Assembly: GCA_018364155.1 (NCBI GenBank)
Contig: JAGZMM010000008.1
Coordinates: 1-10,189 of the forward strand
From: Clostridiales bacterium
GTDB taxonomy: Bacteria; Bacillota; Clostridia; Oscillospirales; Acutalibacteraceae
DNA length: 10,189 nucleotides
Reading direction: 5' to 3'
A model generated the notes under the pieces. It saw only the letters and a list, made by a program, of their open reading frames with translations, ran no database searches and was not told the DNA's origin. Shown here piece after piece: positions 1 to 6,429 of this stretch (positions are counted from its first letter, which is position 1; every line of letters starts with the position of its first letter). The position numbers and the translations under genes were made by a program.

Positions 1-1
1 C

Positions 2-253
2 CGGCTGTTGTGCGGGAGCGTCCTGCCCTATGAGATTCCGGCTTTTCACAAGGCGCTGGAGGTCTGCGGCGGGCTGGAAGTGCGTCCGGTGGCCATCAGC
101 GTACCGGGAGAGTTCCGGGCATATTGCCGGGAACTGTTCGGCGGCGAGATGGAAATGGCGGAGGCATCCCATGACCTGTTTGCAAACCGAACCAACGGGA
201 GGCTGTATAAACGCCTGATAGAGCCTTACATTATGGGAGAACGACGGCTGTAA
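2..253 (+). CDS. 3' end of an unrecognised gene (partial)
   Basis: This open frame enters from the left edge and stops at TAA 251-253, so only about the last 83 residues are visible and the true start lies outside the window. The visible part is a mixed, soluble-looking sequence with no membrane segment. It contains the stretches LPYEIPAFHKALEVCGG and HDLFANRTNGRLYKRLIEPY. I do not recognise the family. It is followed 32 bp later by a winged-helix gene on the same strand, and both are GC-rich compared with the iron operon further right, so they probably belong to the same backbone unit. A TTG at 8-10 could be read as a start, but the frame stays open to the edge and no ribosome site is visible, so I treat the gene as truncated by the window. 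Confidence 0.6.
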   Translation, partial: RLLCGSVLPYEIPAFHKALEVCGGLEVRPVAISVPGEFRAYCRELFGGEMEMAEASHDLFANRTNGRLYKRLIEPYIMGERRL

Positions 254-285
254 CTAAGAGAGTATCAGAATGGGAGGGTCACAGA

Positions 286-804
286 ATGGCAAAGTTTGAA
301 TACATGGAGAGGGCGTTTTCCTCTGAATTGCGGCCGAGGGCGCGGCTGGTGCTTCAAGTCCTTGTCCTGCATTGTAACAAGGAGGGCGAGTGTTTTCCAT
401 CCATCAAGACCATAGCCGCCAAGTGCGGCTATGGCATCTCTACGGTAAAACGGGCGCTGGACGAGCTGGTGGAGGCTGGCTACATCATCAAGCAGGCCCG
501 GTTTGACGAGCGCAAAAACGGCGGCCAGACCAGCAACCTTTATACCCTTTGCGTTGAGGCACCGCAACCGCCTGTGCCGGAGCAGCCCACAAAGCCGGAA
601 CCGCCTATGCCGGACAAAGAAGCGGATGAAACTGAAAATGCCCTTTCCTCTATGCCTGATTCCACGCCTGGGGAGCAGTCTGCCCTCTTTCTGTTCCCTG
701 CCTATTCTTTTTCACATGGACTTGATAAAATAAAGACCGGACGGCAAAAATGCCGCCCGGATGCTGTGTGGACTGGGGGGCAGTCCATTTTTATACCCCC
801 TTGA
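286..804 (+). CDS. Winged-helix DNA-binding protein, HTH_36-like
   Basis: The ATG at 286 follows a GGGAGGG ribosome site at 272-278 with ideal spacing. Residues 15-90 match the pattern of the HTH_36 winged-helix family, which is common in replication or regulatory proteins of plasmids and conjugative elements: an arginine-rich first helix (RPRARLVLQVL), the conserved CFPSIKTIAAKCGYG-ISTVKRALDELVEAGYI recognition segment, and a wing ending in GGQTSNLYTL. Residues 91-130 are a proline- and acid-rich linker. The last 40 or so residues (FLFPAYSFSHGLDKIK onward) are low-confidence: this stretch runs through two hairpins at 737-792, one with a T-run, which is unusual inside a coding region. In another frame a stop lies at 731-733, just before the hairpins, so a frameshift in the tail is possible. 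The DNA-binding role is well supported. The exact job (replication initiator or regulator of the element) is inference. Confidence 0.75.
   Translation: MAKFEYMERAFSSELRPRARLVLQVLVLHCNKEGECFPSIKTIAAKCGYGISTVKRALDELVEAGYIIKQARFDERKNGGQTSNLYTLCVEAPQPPVPEQPTKPEPPMPDKEADETENALSSMPDSTPGEQSALFLFPAYSFSHGLDKIKTGRQKCRPDAVWTGGQSIFIPP
737..760 (+). repeat. Hairpin upstream of terminator
   Basis: CCGGACGGCA at 737-746 pairs with TGCCGCCCGG at 751-760 around an AAAA loop, with one mismatch in ten pairs. It lies directly before the T-tailed hairpin at 769-792 and inside the 3' end of the winged-helix ORF. No T-run follows it, so alone it is not a classical terminator, but together with the next hairpin it may form a tandem terminator region. 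Confidence 0.5.
769..792 (+). terminator. Rho-independent terminator
   Basis: TGGACTG at 769-775 and CAGTCCA at 781-787 form a perfect 7-bp stem around a GGGGG loop, followed by five T (788-792). This is the form of an intrinsic terminator for the rightward backbone transcript. It overlaps the last codons of the winged-helix ORF, which ends at 804, so either that gene's natural stop has been lost or the terminator sits just inside the gene. Confidence 0.55.
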
Positions 805-831
805 ACCGTACAGGTGAACAGATACTTACGG

Positions 832-951
832 ATGAAAAGAAAAGTAGTAGGTACTACAAATAAGATGTATACGTTACCATGCTTAAAACAGCAGGGACAA
901 CGGGCTTATAAACTCTTCCTGGCGCTAAAGAATTTGGGCTGGAGTATCTGA
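832..951 (+). CDS. Small ORF of 39 codons, doubtful
   Basis: ATG 832 to TGA 949-951 would encode a basic peptide beginning MKRKVVGTTNKMYTLP and ending KLFLALKNLGWSI. It has no recognisable domain and no well-placed ribosome site: the closest candidate, AGGTGA at 812-817, is 14 nt away. It lies between the backbone terminator and the regulator gene. It could be a real small gene, a remnant of a gene broken when the iron cargo arrived, or chance. It is recorded because this otherwise gene-free stretch (805-1075) holds nothing stronger. Confidence 0.15.
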   Translation: MKRKVVGTTNKMYTLPCLKQQGQRAYKLFLALKNLGWSI

Positions 952-966
952 TGTCCAGTGATATAG

Positions 967-1003
967 TTCGGGTAGCGTAGATGAGGACAATCGACGCTCC
1001 GAA
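967..1003. repeat. Bulged hairpin between backbone and regulator gene
   Basis: TTCGG (967-971) and AGCGT (974-978) pair with ACGCT (994-998) and CCGAA (999-1003) around a 15-nt loop, with a two-base bulge on the left arm. It lies 73 bp past the stop codon of the minus-strand regulator, so it could end that transcript, but there is no T-run on either strand and the loop is long. A weak terminator or chance fold. Confidence 0.25.
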
Positions 1004-1075
1004 TAAAATAAGGATGACAAACTAGGTTCATAGGTTCAGATATTCAGTCCACATCGTCAAACTTATATACTCATC

Positions 1076-1975
1076 TCATCGTTTCACCAGCATATGAGGG
1101 GAAACTCCAAAATATGCGCGGAAGGCATCAGAGAAATGGCTAATGTTTGTATAACCCACAGCGACAGCAGTCTGGCTTACATTGTGCCGCCCATCCTGAA
1201 TCAAGGAAAAAGCTCTTTCCATCCTCTCCTCACGAATATATTGGTAGACCGTCTTTCCATAGCATTGCTTAAATAGGCGCTTCATTTTAAAATCGTTCAT
1301 TTGGATTAGCCGCGAGAGTTCTAGAAGGGAAGGCGGACAATCTAAGCGGTGCAGAAGAATCTCGCGGGCATAGTGAAGACGTTCCATATCTGCGGCGGAA
1401 ACAGGAAGAGGGCGTTCGATCCCATTGCCATAACACAGGAGCCTTTCGATGTTCACCGAAAGCAATTCTAAAACTTGGCTTTCTAATAGAAGCCGGTTCA
1501 GTTTATCATTAGAGGATTCTAACGCCTTACCGAGCTTGTTCAGCAGACACTCTTCATGCGCATCATGCTTGAAAGAATAATAAGGACAGGAAATGTTTTG
1601 AAAAGAATGAAATCCGAGATTTGTATCTCCACTGACTGCCTGGCAAAAATCATTGAACGTCTGCGGCTCCACCCAAATGGAATATAACTTGATTTCCTCA
1701 CCGCAGTTGTATTCCGAATACCCCGTTGTCTGGCCTAAGAAACCTAAATTTGAATATCCCGGTTTAATTTCAACGGAAGCACGGCCCAACTCGCTATACA
1801 AAGATTTTTCTTGACTGTATGCTAATTCAAAAATCGAAGAGGTGGTGGAAGCTTTCCTTTGTAATTTTTGCTTCATTGTACCGGAGGAAATCCAAAGTTG
1901 CACACCTGGGCGTACCTCGACCCGTTTACTTGGAAAGACTGATGAAACCTCAGATTCCAATGGTAATTCAAACAT
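1076..1975 (-). CDS. AraC-family regulator, PchR/YbtA-like
   Basis: This minus-strand gene encodes about 299 residues, the usual AraC size. The C-terminal third carries two helix-turn-helix units: one around LLELSRLIQMNDFKMKRLFKQCYG, with the MKRLFKQCYGKTVYQYIREERM pattern seen in PchR and YbtA relatives, and one around VSQTAVAVGYTNISHFSDAFRAYFGVSP. The first 200 residues would be the sensing domain. Regulators of this group bind the ferric siderophore, activate uptake genes and repress themselves; that role is inferred here from family and position. The gene is divergent from the iron operon and shares a control region with it. For the start I chose ATG at 1973-1975, preceded by GGAGAG (1986-1991) ten bases upstream. 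A TTG at 1991-1993 adds six residues, but its AGGA is only four bases away. The stop is TGA at 1076-1078. Confidence 0.88.
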   Translation of the reverse strand: MFELPLESEVSSVFPSKRVEVRPGVQLWISSGTMKQKLQRKASTTSSIFELAYSQEKSLYSELGRASVEIKPGYSNLGFLGQTTGYSEYNCGEEIKLYSIWVEPQTFNDFCQAVSGDTNLGFHSFQNISCPYYSFKHDAHEECLLNKLGKALESSNDKLNRLLLESQVLELLSVNIERLLCYGNGIERPLPVSAADMERLHYAREILLHRLDCPPSLLELSRLIQMNDFKMKRLFKQCYGKTVYQYIREERMERAFSLIQDGRHNVSQTAVAVGYTNISHFSDAFRAYFGVSPHMLVKR

Positions 1976-2032
1976 ACTTGCAACACTCTCCAATGGTTCC
2001 TTTGCAACTTAAGGGGAAACGCTCATTATCTT

Positions 2033-2060
2033 CTAACAATTATAGTTAGTGATCGCTAAC
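2033..2060. promoter_or_regulatory. Regulator-binding region 1 (three half-sites)
   Basis: Three copies of a five-base half-site lie one helical turn apart: CTAAC at 2033-2037, GTTAG at 2045-2049 and CTAAC at 2056-2060. The second and third form the dyad GTTAG-N6-CTAAC, which falls exactly within the spacer of the consensus promoter of the AraC-type gene, while the first overlaps its start-site region. A protein bound here would block that promoter. The same dyad recurs at 2151-2168 next to the iron operon. The likely binder is the neighbouring AraC-type protein (autorepression). A DtxR-type iron repressor is an alternative, because its sites share TTAG/CTAA arms, though with a shorter centre. 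Confidence 0.6.
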
Positions 2061-2067
2061 CTGTCAA
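2039..2067 (-). promoter_or_regulatory. Consensus promoter of the AraC-type regulator
   Basis: Read on the minus strand, TTGACA (2067-2062) is followed after exactly 17 bases by TATAAT (2044-2039), a perfect match to both sigma-A hexamers with ideal spacing. Transcription would start near 2032, giving a leader of roughly 55 nt to the ATG at 1975. Such a strong promoter on a regulator gene implies that it is normally held down, and the dyad within the spacer supplies the means. Confidence 0.8.
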
Positions 2068-2146
2068 GAGCAAAGTATCTTCTCCGCCGGGGGATAAAAA
2101 AAATCCGTCCAAGGGTAGAACGTGAAAACAAAAAAACTATACTTCA

Positions 2147-2175
2147 TAGAGGTTAGAGAGAGCTAACCATATAAA
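2147..2175 (+). promoter_or_regulatory. Probable activator-dependent promoter of the iron operon
   Basis: TATAAA at 2170-2175 is a good -10 hexamer 24 bp before the operon's first ATG. At 17-bp spacing the -35 position (2147-2152, TAGAGG) is a poor match, and the dyad at 2151-2168 fills the -35/spacer zone. An A-rich tract at 2124-2136 lies where an UP element would be. A weak -35 with a regulator site beside it fits activation by an AraC-type protein. An alternative -10, TATACT at 2138-2143, also lacks a good -35; if it is the real one, the dyad would lie just after the start site and act in repression. Confidence 0.4.
2151..2168. promoter_or_regulatory. Regulator-binding site 2 (GGTTAG-N6-CTAACC)
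   Basis: GGTTAG (2151-2156) and CTAACC (2163-2168) form a perfect 6-bp inverted repeat with a six-base centre, 31 bp before the ATG of the substrate-binding protein gene. The core GTTAG-N6-CTAAC is identical in arms and spacing to the dyad at 2045-2060, with the two centres 107 bp apart. Two matching sites, one at each divergent promoter, indicate one shared regulator. Confidence 0.65.
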
Positions 2176-2199
2176 ACACCTAAATAATAGGAGGACGAA

Positions 2200-3198
2200 A
2201 TGAAAAAATTCTTGATTGGCCTGCTTGGAATAGTAATGGTTGCGTCAATGTCTGCCTGTTCGAGTGATTCTCCTGCATCTGGAACAATGCCCGGTGCGAA
2301 GGAGAGTCCCGCTCAGGAGAGCAAAATGGTCACTGTGGAAGATATGAAAGGGACAGTTGACATTCCGGCAAATCCGCAGCGTGTAGTAGATGTTTCAGGT
2401 TCTGCGGATGAATTAATTATCCTGGGAGTTCCGTTTATAGGCTCGGCCAACACCAGCATGTTTGACGGCGTGACGGTTCCGCCGAATCTCGAAGAGTATT
2501 TTACCGAGAATAATGTGGAAGTCGTCGGTAATTATTCCGGTTCGGTTGGAGAACTGAATTTGGAAAAAATCGCAGAACTGGAACCGGATCTGATCATTAT
2601 GAATATCCGTCATGAAAAGGTATATGACCAACTCAAAGAAATCGCCCCTACTGTCATGCTTAATGATGATATGAATTATGTGAACTGGAAAGGACGTTTT
2701 CAACAGTTAGGCGAATGGTTTAGTAAAGAGGATGTTGTAACGCAGTGGTTGGAAGATTATGACAAGAAATCGTCTGAATTTGCCGAAAAGGTAAAAGCGG
2801 TCACAGGTGACGAAACATTTGCTGTGATTGAGAAAAATTCGGTACGTACAGGTTCTTATTATGTTTATCGGACCGGTGGTCCGGGGGAACTGGTTTATGA
2901 TGCGATGAAGCTTCCTGTCTCGTCTGGTGTGCCGGAAGGTGTTTGGGGCGAAGTGGTGGATGCCGAATATTTCTCTAAAATTGATGCGGATCATATTTTC
3001 TTTTTTAGCGACGACGGGACGGTCGGCGATACGGCGAACCTTCCCACATGGCAAAACCTGAAAGCCGTTAAGAACGGAAATGTGTACTGCGGCTTAAACG
3101 AGATGCAATACGATCTGGCTTTTACACCCAATGGAAAGCTGATGTATATGGAACAGATGGTAAATGCTATCATAAACCATGAAAATATCGACAAATAA
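2200..3198 (+). CDS. Iron-siderophore substrate-binding lipoprotein, FecB/FhuD type
   Basis: This is the 332-residue extracellular binding component of an iron-chelate ABC importer. The start is ATG 2200 with AGGAGGA at 2189-2195. Residues 1-19 are a lipoprotein signal peptide ending in SMSA-C20, so the mature protein would be tethered to the outer face of the membrane by lipidated Cys20. A Ser/Pro-rich linker (21-42) precedes a periplasmic-binding-protein fold of the PF01497 type: RVVDVSGSADELIILGVPFIG (61-81), then LNLEKIAELEPDLIIMN (119-135), which holds the usual N-lobe glutamate, then the C-lobe with VVDAEYFSKIDADHIFF (252-268). Such paired surface glutamates normally dock onto permease arginines. 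It is the first gene of a seven-gene operon and its end overlaps the permease gene by 20 bp. The ligand cannot be read from the sequence: a ferric siderophore is most likely, with heme or cobalamin less so given the YbtPQ-like partners. Confidence 0.88.
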   Translation: MKKFLIGLLGIVMVASMSACSSDSPASGTMPGAKESPAQESKMVTVEDMKGTVDIPANPQRVVDVSGSADELIILGVPFIGSANTSMFDGVTVPPNLEEYFTENNVEVVGNYSGSVGELNLEKIAELEPDLIIMNIRHEKVYDQLKEIAPTVMLNDDMNYVNWKGRFQQLGEWFSKEDVVTQWLEDYDKKSSEFAEKVKAVTGDETFAVIEKNSVRTGSYYVYRTGGPGELVYDAMKLPVSSGVPEGVWGEVVDAEYFSKIDADHIFFFSDDGTVGDTANLPTWQNLKAVKNGNVYCGLNEMQYDLAFTPNGKLMYMEQMVNAIINHENIDK

Positions 3199-4237
3199 TA
3201 TACAGCCGCATGAGCGATTCACTGCTTCAAGGCAGTGGATTCGCTCCAGGGCTGGTTATACCGTTTTTTTGGCATCTGCCGCCATTGTTTTACTGATTTC
3301 TATGCTGATATCAGTAAGCGTCGGTGTTGCGGGCGGAAATATTCGGGAGTTGTTCAAGGCTATATTCCAGCCAAATACATCCCCGGAGCTTTCACAAATT
3401 ATGCTGGAGATGCGTTTACCAAGGGCTTTGGCCGCCTGCGTTACTGGGGCGGCCTTTGCTCTTGCGGGAACCGTTATGCAAGGGATCACTCGCAATCCTC
3501 TGGCGGATGCGGGGCTTCTTGGGATCAATGCGGGGGCCTGCTTCCTAGTCGCTCTTAGTACAGCAGTTTTCCCCGCACTGTCCGCCTGGGGACTGATGGG
3601 CGCTGCCTTTCTGGGAACGGTCTTGGCAGCTGTGATGGTCTACGGATTCGGTGCAAAGAGAAAAAAGGCCGAGCCCATCCAGTTGATTCTGGCCGGCTCG
3701 GCGGTATCGGCTTTTTTGACAGCCTTAAGCCAGGGAATATCTTTGGCATTCGGGCTTTCCAAAGATCTTTCCTTTTGGACAGTTGGCAGTCTTTCCGGCA
3801 TACTCTGGCCGCAGGTCAGAATGGTTATTCCGTGGCTGCTGGCGGCCGAAATAGTTGGTATTTTGCTTTCCCCAAAACTTTCCCTTTTGTCTCTCGGTGA
3901 TGAAAGCGCTGCAGGGCTGGGAGTAAATGTCGGAGCGGTTCGCATTTTTGGCCTTGCTATCGTACTGATATTAGCAGGAGTAAGCGTGTCCCTGGTGGGT
4001 GGCATTTCTTTTGTAGGACTGATTGTGCCACATATGGCAAGGCGGCTGGTTGGAACGGATTACCGACGTATAGCGCCGGCCGCTATGCTTCTTGGCGCCG
4101 TGCTTCTGGTGCTTTCAGATGTGGCGGCGCGCATGATCCATGCGCCCTTTGATACGCCAGTGGGCGCACTGGTTTCGGTCATCGGCGTGCCGGTTTTCCT
4201 GTTGCTGACCTACCGGAACGGGGGGGCCAGATTATGA
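3179..4237 (+). CDS. Iron-siderophore ABC permease 1, FecCD family
   Basis: Membrane subunit of the importer, 352 residues, with many hydrophobic helices as expected for the roughly ten-helix FecCD/BtuC family. Signature stretches are RLPRALAACVTGAAFALAG (79-97), MQGITRNPLADAGLLGINAG (100-119), the ATPase-coupling loop LGDESAAGLGV (239-249), GGISFVGLIVPHMARRLVG (274-292), and the terminal FDTPVGALVSVIGVPVF (324-340). The ATG at 3179 lies inside the end of the binding-protein gene and has no clear ribosome site of its own, so its translation is probably coupled to that gene; no better in-frame ATG is nearby. It overlaps the second permease by 4 bp (ATGA). The two permeases would form the channel as a heterodimer. 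Confidence 0.9.
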   Translation: MKISTNNIQPHERFTASRQWIRSRAGYTVFLASAAIVLLISMLISVSVGVAGGNIRELFKAIFQPNTSPELSQIMLEMRLPRALAACVTGAAFALAGTVMQGITRNPLADAGLLGINAGACFLVALSTAVFPALSAWGLMGAAFLGTVLAAVMVYGFGAKRKKAEPIQLILAGSAVSAFLTALSQGISLAFGLSKDLSFWTVGSLSGILWPQVRMVIPWLLAAEIVGILLSPKLSLLSLGDESAAGLGVNVGAVRIFGLAIVLILAGVSVSLVGGISFVGLIVPHMARRLVGTDYRRIAPAAMLLGAVLLVLSDVAARMIHAPFDTPVGALVSVIGVPVFLLLTYRNGGARL

Positions 4238-5229
4238 AAAAAAGGCGTTTGTGGCTGATTCAGTTTATTTTATGTCTGGGGCTTATAGCCTCCGTTGTGT
4301 TGGCCCTCAATTGTGGGTATTCCAAGATACATTTTTCGGCTTTATGGGAAGAAGTATTCTGCTCAACACAGGGAAGCTCCTCTTTGATTCTGCTGAACAT
4401 CCGACTGCCGCGTATATTGCTGGCTGCTTTATGCGGTATGGGACTTGCCCTGTCTGGTTGTACTCTTCAGGCCGTCACTGATAACCCACTGGCTGATCCG
4501 GGTATCTTGGGCATCAACTCAGGAGCAGGGTTCTTTGTCATGCTATTTATGGGACTGTTTCCTGCTCTGCATATCGACGCAAAACTTTATCAACCCGTAT
4601 TTGCTATGGTTGGTGGGTTGCTGACTGCCTTTCTGTTATATAGTTTTGCAAGGCGAAATGGAAAAATCAGGCCTACCCATTTTCTTCTTGGTGGGATTGG
4701 CGTTGCGGCTGGATTTTCCGCCCTGATGACCATCTTGGGTGCAGATATGGAAAGCAGCATCTATCAGATGGTTTCCCGCTGGCTGGTAGGAAATATTTGG
4801 GGAACAGACTGGTACCAGGTCTTGATTCTACTTCCTTACCTAATTGTCTTGATCCCTCTCCTTTTCTTACGAGCCAACGTACTGGATCTTCTATTACTGG
4901 GAGAGGATTCAGCCGCTACCCTTGGCGTGAGGGTTGGGCATGAGCGCAAGCTGCTGCTCTTTGTGGCGGCGGCACTGGCGGCGAGTTGTGTTTCTGTCAG
5001 TGGTGGAATCGGCTTTATCGGGCTGGTGGCCCCGCATATTGCCCAGCGTCTTACCGGGGCGCGTCACCGCAGTTTGTTGCTTTCTTCCATGCTGACAGGC
5101 GGTATATTGCTGGTGCTGGCGGACACAGTGGGGCGGGTCCTCCTTTCTGAGATCGAAATTCCGGCCGGTATTATCATTTCAGTGCTGGCGGCACCCTATT
5201 TTCTGTATCTGCTGCGCAAGCAAATCTAA
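4234..5229 (+). CDS. Iron-siderophore ABC permease 2, FecCD family
   Basis: Second membrane subunit, 331 residues, homologous to the preceding gene: RLPRILLAALCGMGLALSG (58-76), LQAVTDNPLADPGILGINSG (78-97), the coupling loop LGEDSAATLGV (222-232), GGIGFIGLVAPHIAQRLTG (257-275), and EIPAGIIISVLAAPYF (308-323). The start codon overlaps the previous stop as ATGA, typical of translational coupling between subunits needed in equal amounts. The ATPase gene follows after 12 bp. It presumably pairs with permease 1 and together with two copies of the ATPase forms the importer. The separate pair of full ABC proteins downstream is of a different fold and does not replace it. Confidence 0.9.
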   Translation: MKKRRLWLIQFILCLGLIASVVLALNCGYSKIHFSALWEEVFCSTQGSSSLILLNIRLPRILLAALCGMGLALSGCTLQAVTDNPLADPGILGINSGAGFFVMLFMGLFPALHIDAKLYQPVFAMVGGLLTAFLLYSFARRNGKIRPTHFLLGGIGVAAGFSALMTILGADMESSIYQMVSRWLVGNIWGTDWYQVLILLPYLIVLIPLLFLRANVLDLLLLGEDSAATLGVRVGHERKLLLFVAAALAASCVSVSGGIGFIGLVAPHIAQRLTGARHRSLLLSSMLTGGILLVLADTVGRVLLSEIEIPAGIIISVLAAPYFLYLLRKQI

Positions 5230-5241
5230 GGAGGTGATCCC

Positions 5242-6060
5242 ATGCAGTATCATATGACAGCAAAAAATTTGACGGCGGGTTATAACGGCAACCCGGTTTT
5301 CCGGAATTTTGAGATAAAGATTCCATCCGGCAAAATTACCACCCTAATCGGTGCAAACGGTTCGGGAAAATCTACAGTTTTGAAGACCTTGGCGCGGCTG
5401 CTTACCCCGTTGGAAGGCGTGGTCTATTTAGATGGTGAGTCCATTCACCGTATGCCGACCAAATCGGTCGCGCAGAAACTGGCAATGCTTCCGCAAGGGG
5501 CACAGACGCCCGCCGGGATCACCGTACAGGATCTGGCCGAGTATGGCCGGTATCCTTATCGCGCAAGGCTGTCTGGGTTGACCGCGAAAGACGATGAGAT
5601 TGTTCGTTGGGCGCTGAAAAGCACCAATACGCTGGCTTTGGCCGACCGGGAAATGGATCAATTATCCGGCGGACAAAGACAGCGTGCTTGGATTGCCATG
5701 GCTCTGGCGCAGAAAACAGGTATTCTTTTTCTAGACGAACCCACCACCTATTTGGACATTTCCCATCAGTTGGAAATCCTGCAACTTCTCAGAGAACTGA
5801 ATGTACAACAAGGCGTGACAGTGGTCATGGTACTTCATGATCTGAATCATGCGATTATGTTTTCGGATTATCTGGTGACTATCAAGGATGGAAAAAAGTA
5901 TTTGGAAGGAAGTCCGGAGGAAGTTGTCACACCGCATATGCTTCAGGAAGTTTTTGATGTAGAAGCGGAGGTAATACAGCATCCCGTGCTACATGTACCG
6001 GTCTGCCTTCCTTACGGTGTGCGCGGACAAACTTTCGCAAAAGATATGAAAGAGGTGTAA
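5242..6060 (+). CDS. Iron-siderophore ABC importer ATPase, FecE/FhuC type
   Basis: Cytoplasmic ATPase that powers the FecCD permease pair; 272 residues. All motifs are intact: Walker A GANGSGKST (37-45), Q-loop LPQ (83-85), signature LSGGQRQR (141-148), Walker B ILFLDEP (161-167) with the catalytic glutamate, D-loop YLD, and switch histidine in LHD (H199). The order and spacing are those of the iron-chelate/B12 ATPase group. The start is fixed by an unusually complete ribosome site, AAGGAGGTGAT at 5228-5238, which directly follows the stop of permease 2. The last 30 residues or so are a variable tail. The FMN-binding lipoprotein starts 3 bp after the stop, so the gene is part of the same transcript. 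Confidence 0.92.
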   Translation: MQYHMTAKNLTAGYNGNPVFRNFEIKIPSGKITTLIGANGSGKSTVLKTLARLLTPLEGVVYLDGESIHRMPTKSVAQKLAMLPQGAQTPAGITVQDLAEYGRYPYRARLSGLTAKDDEIVRWALKSTNTLALADREMDQLSGGQRQRAWIAMALAQKTGILFLDEPTTYLDISHQLEILQLLRELNVQQGVTVVMVLHDLNHAIMFSDYLVTIKDGKKYLEGSPEEVVTPHMLQEVFDVEAEVIQHPVLHVPVCLPYGVRGQTFAKDMKEV

Positions 6061-6063
6061 ACT

Positions 6064-6423
6064 ATGAGAACAGCGAGAAAATTCATCGCAGGATTAAGCA
6101 GCCTCATTTGTATGTCCATGTTTTTAGCGGGATGCGCAAGTGAAGATGGCATCTATCATCCAGGAAGCTATACTGCCAGTGCAGCTGGATATGCCGGGGA
6201 TGTGATGGTCGAGGTAGAGTTTGACAGCGAGAAGATTCTCTCGGTCACTATTCTGGAACATAACGAGACACCCACTGTTGCCGATAAAGCGATCGAAGAG
6301 ATTCCAGACCAGATCGCGGAACAGCAGACCAGTGAGGTGGATGTCGTAACCAGCGCAACCTTGACCAGCGAAGCGATCAAGACTGCTGTAGAAGATTGTA
6401 TTCGTCAGGCAAAACAGGGATAG
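6064..6423 (+). CDS. FMN-binding-domain lipoprotein, probable flavinylated electron carrier
   Basis: Small secreted protein of 119 residues. The signal peptide ends in the lipobox LAGC, with Cys24 as the lipid anchor. The rest matches one FMN-binding domain (PF04205 type, as in NqrC/RnfG): SYTASAAGYAGDVMVEVEFD (35-54), ILSVTILEHNETP (58-70), and the terminal DVVTSATLTSEAIKTAV (93-109). In that family ApbE attaches FMN to a threonine in an S/T-G-A-T motif. Here the motif reads TSAT (96-99), with Ser for Gly, so Thr99 is the expected site. No ApbE gene is in the window. GAGGTG at 6052-6057, inside the end of the ATPase gene, is its ribosome site. Lying between a siderophore importer and YbtPQ-like proteins, it may pass electrons to the ferric chelate outside the membrane. 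That function is inference; the domain call is firm. Confidence 0.82.
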   Translation: MRTARKFIAGLSSLICMSMFLAGCASEDGIYHPGSYTASAAGYAGDVMVEVEFDSEKILSVTILEHNETPTVADKAIEEIPDQIAEQQTSEVDVVTSATLTSEAIKTAVEDCIRQAKQG

Positions 6424-6429
6424 GTCACT

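Noticed and set aside
265..567. 100-codon minus-strand frame opposite the winged-helix gene
   Set aside because: It is antisense to a clear HTH_36-type coding region and shows no domain or ribosome site.
844..857. Dyad GTAGTA-GG-TACTAC
   Set aside because: Only six pairs with a two-base centre, single copy and not next to a promoter; could be a site or chance.
750..863. 37-codon frame starting MPPGCCVDWG and ending KKSSRYYK
   Set aside because: It reads fairly protein-like but has no ribosome site and its start lies within the hairpin region; not strong enough to call as a gene.
2092..2106. GGAT-A7-ATCC inverted repeat in the control region
   Set aside because: The stem is only four pairs around an A-tract; it may bend the DNA but is too weak to call as a regulatory site.
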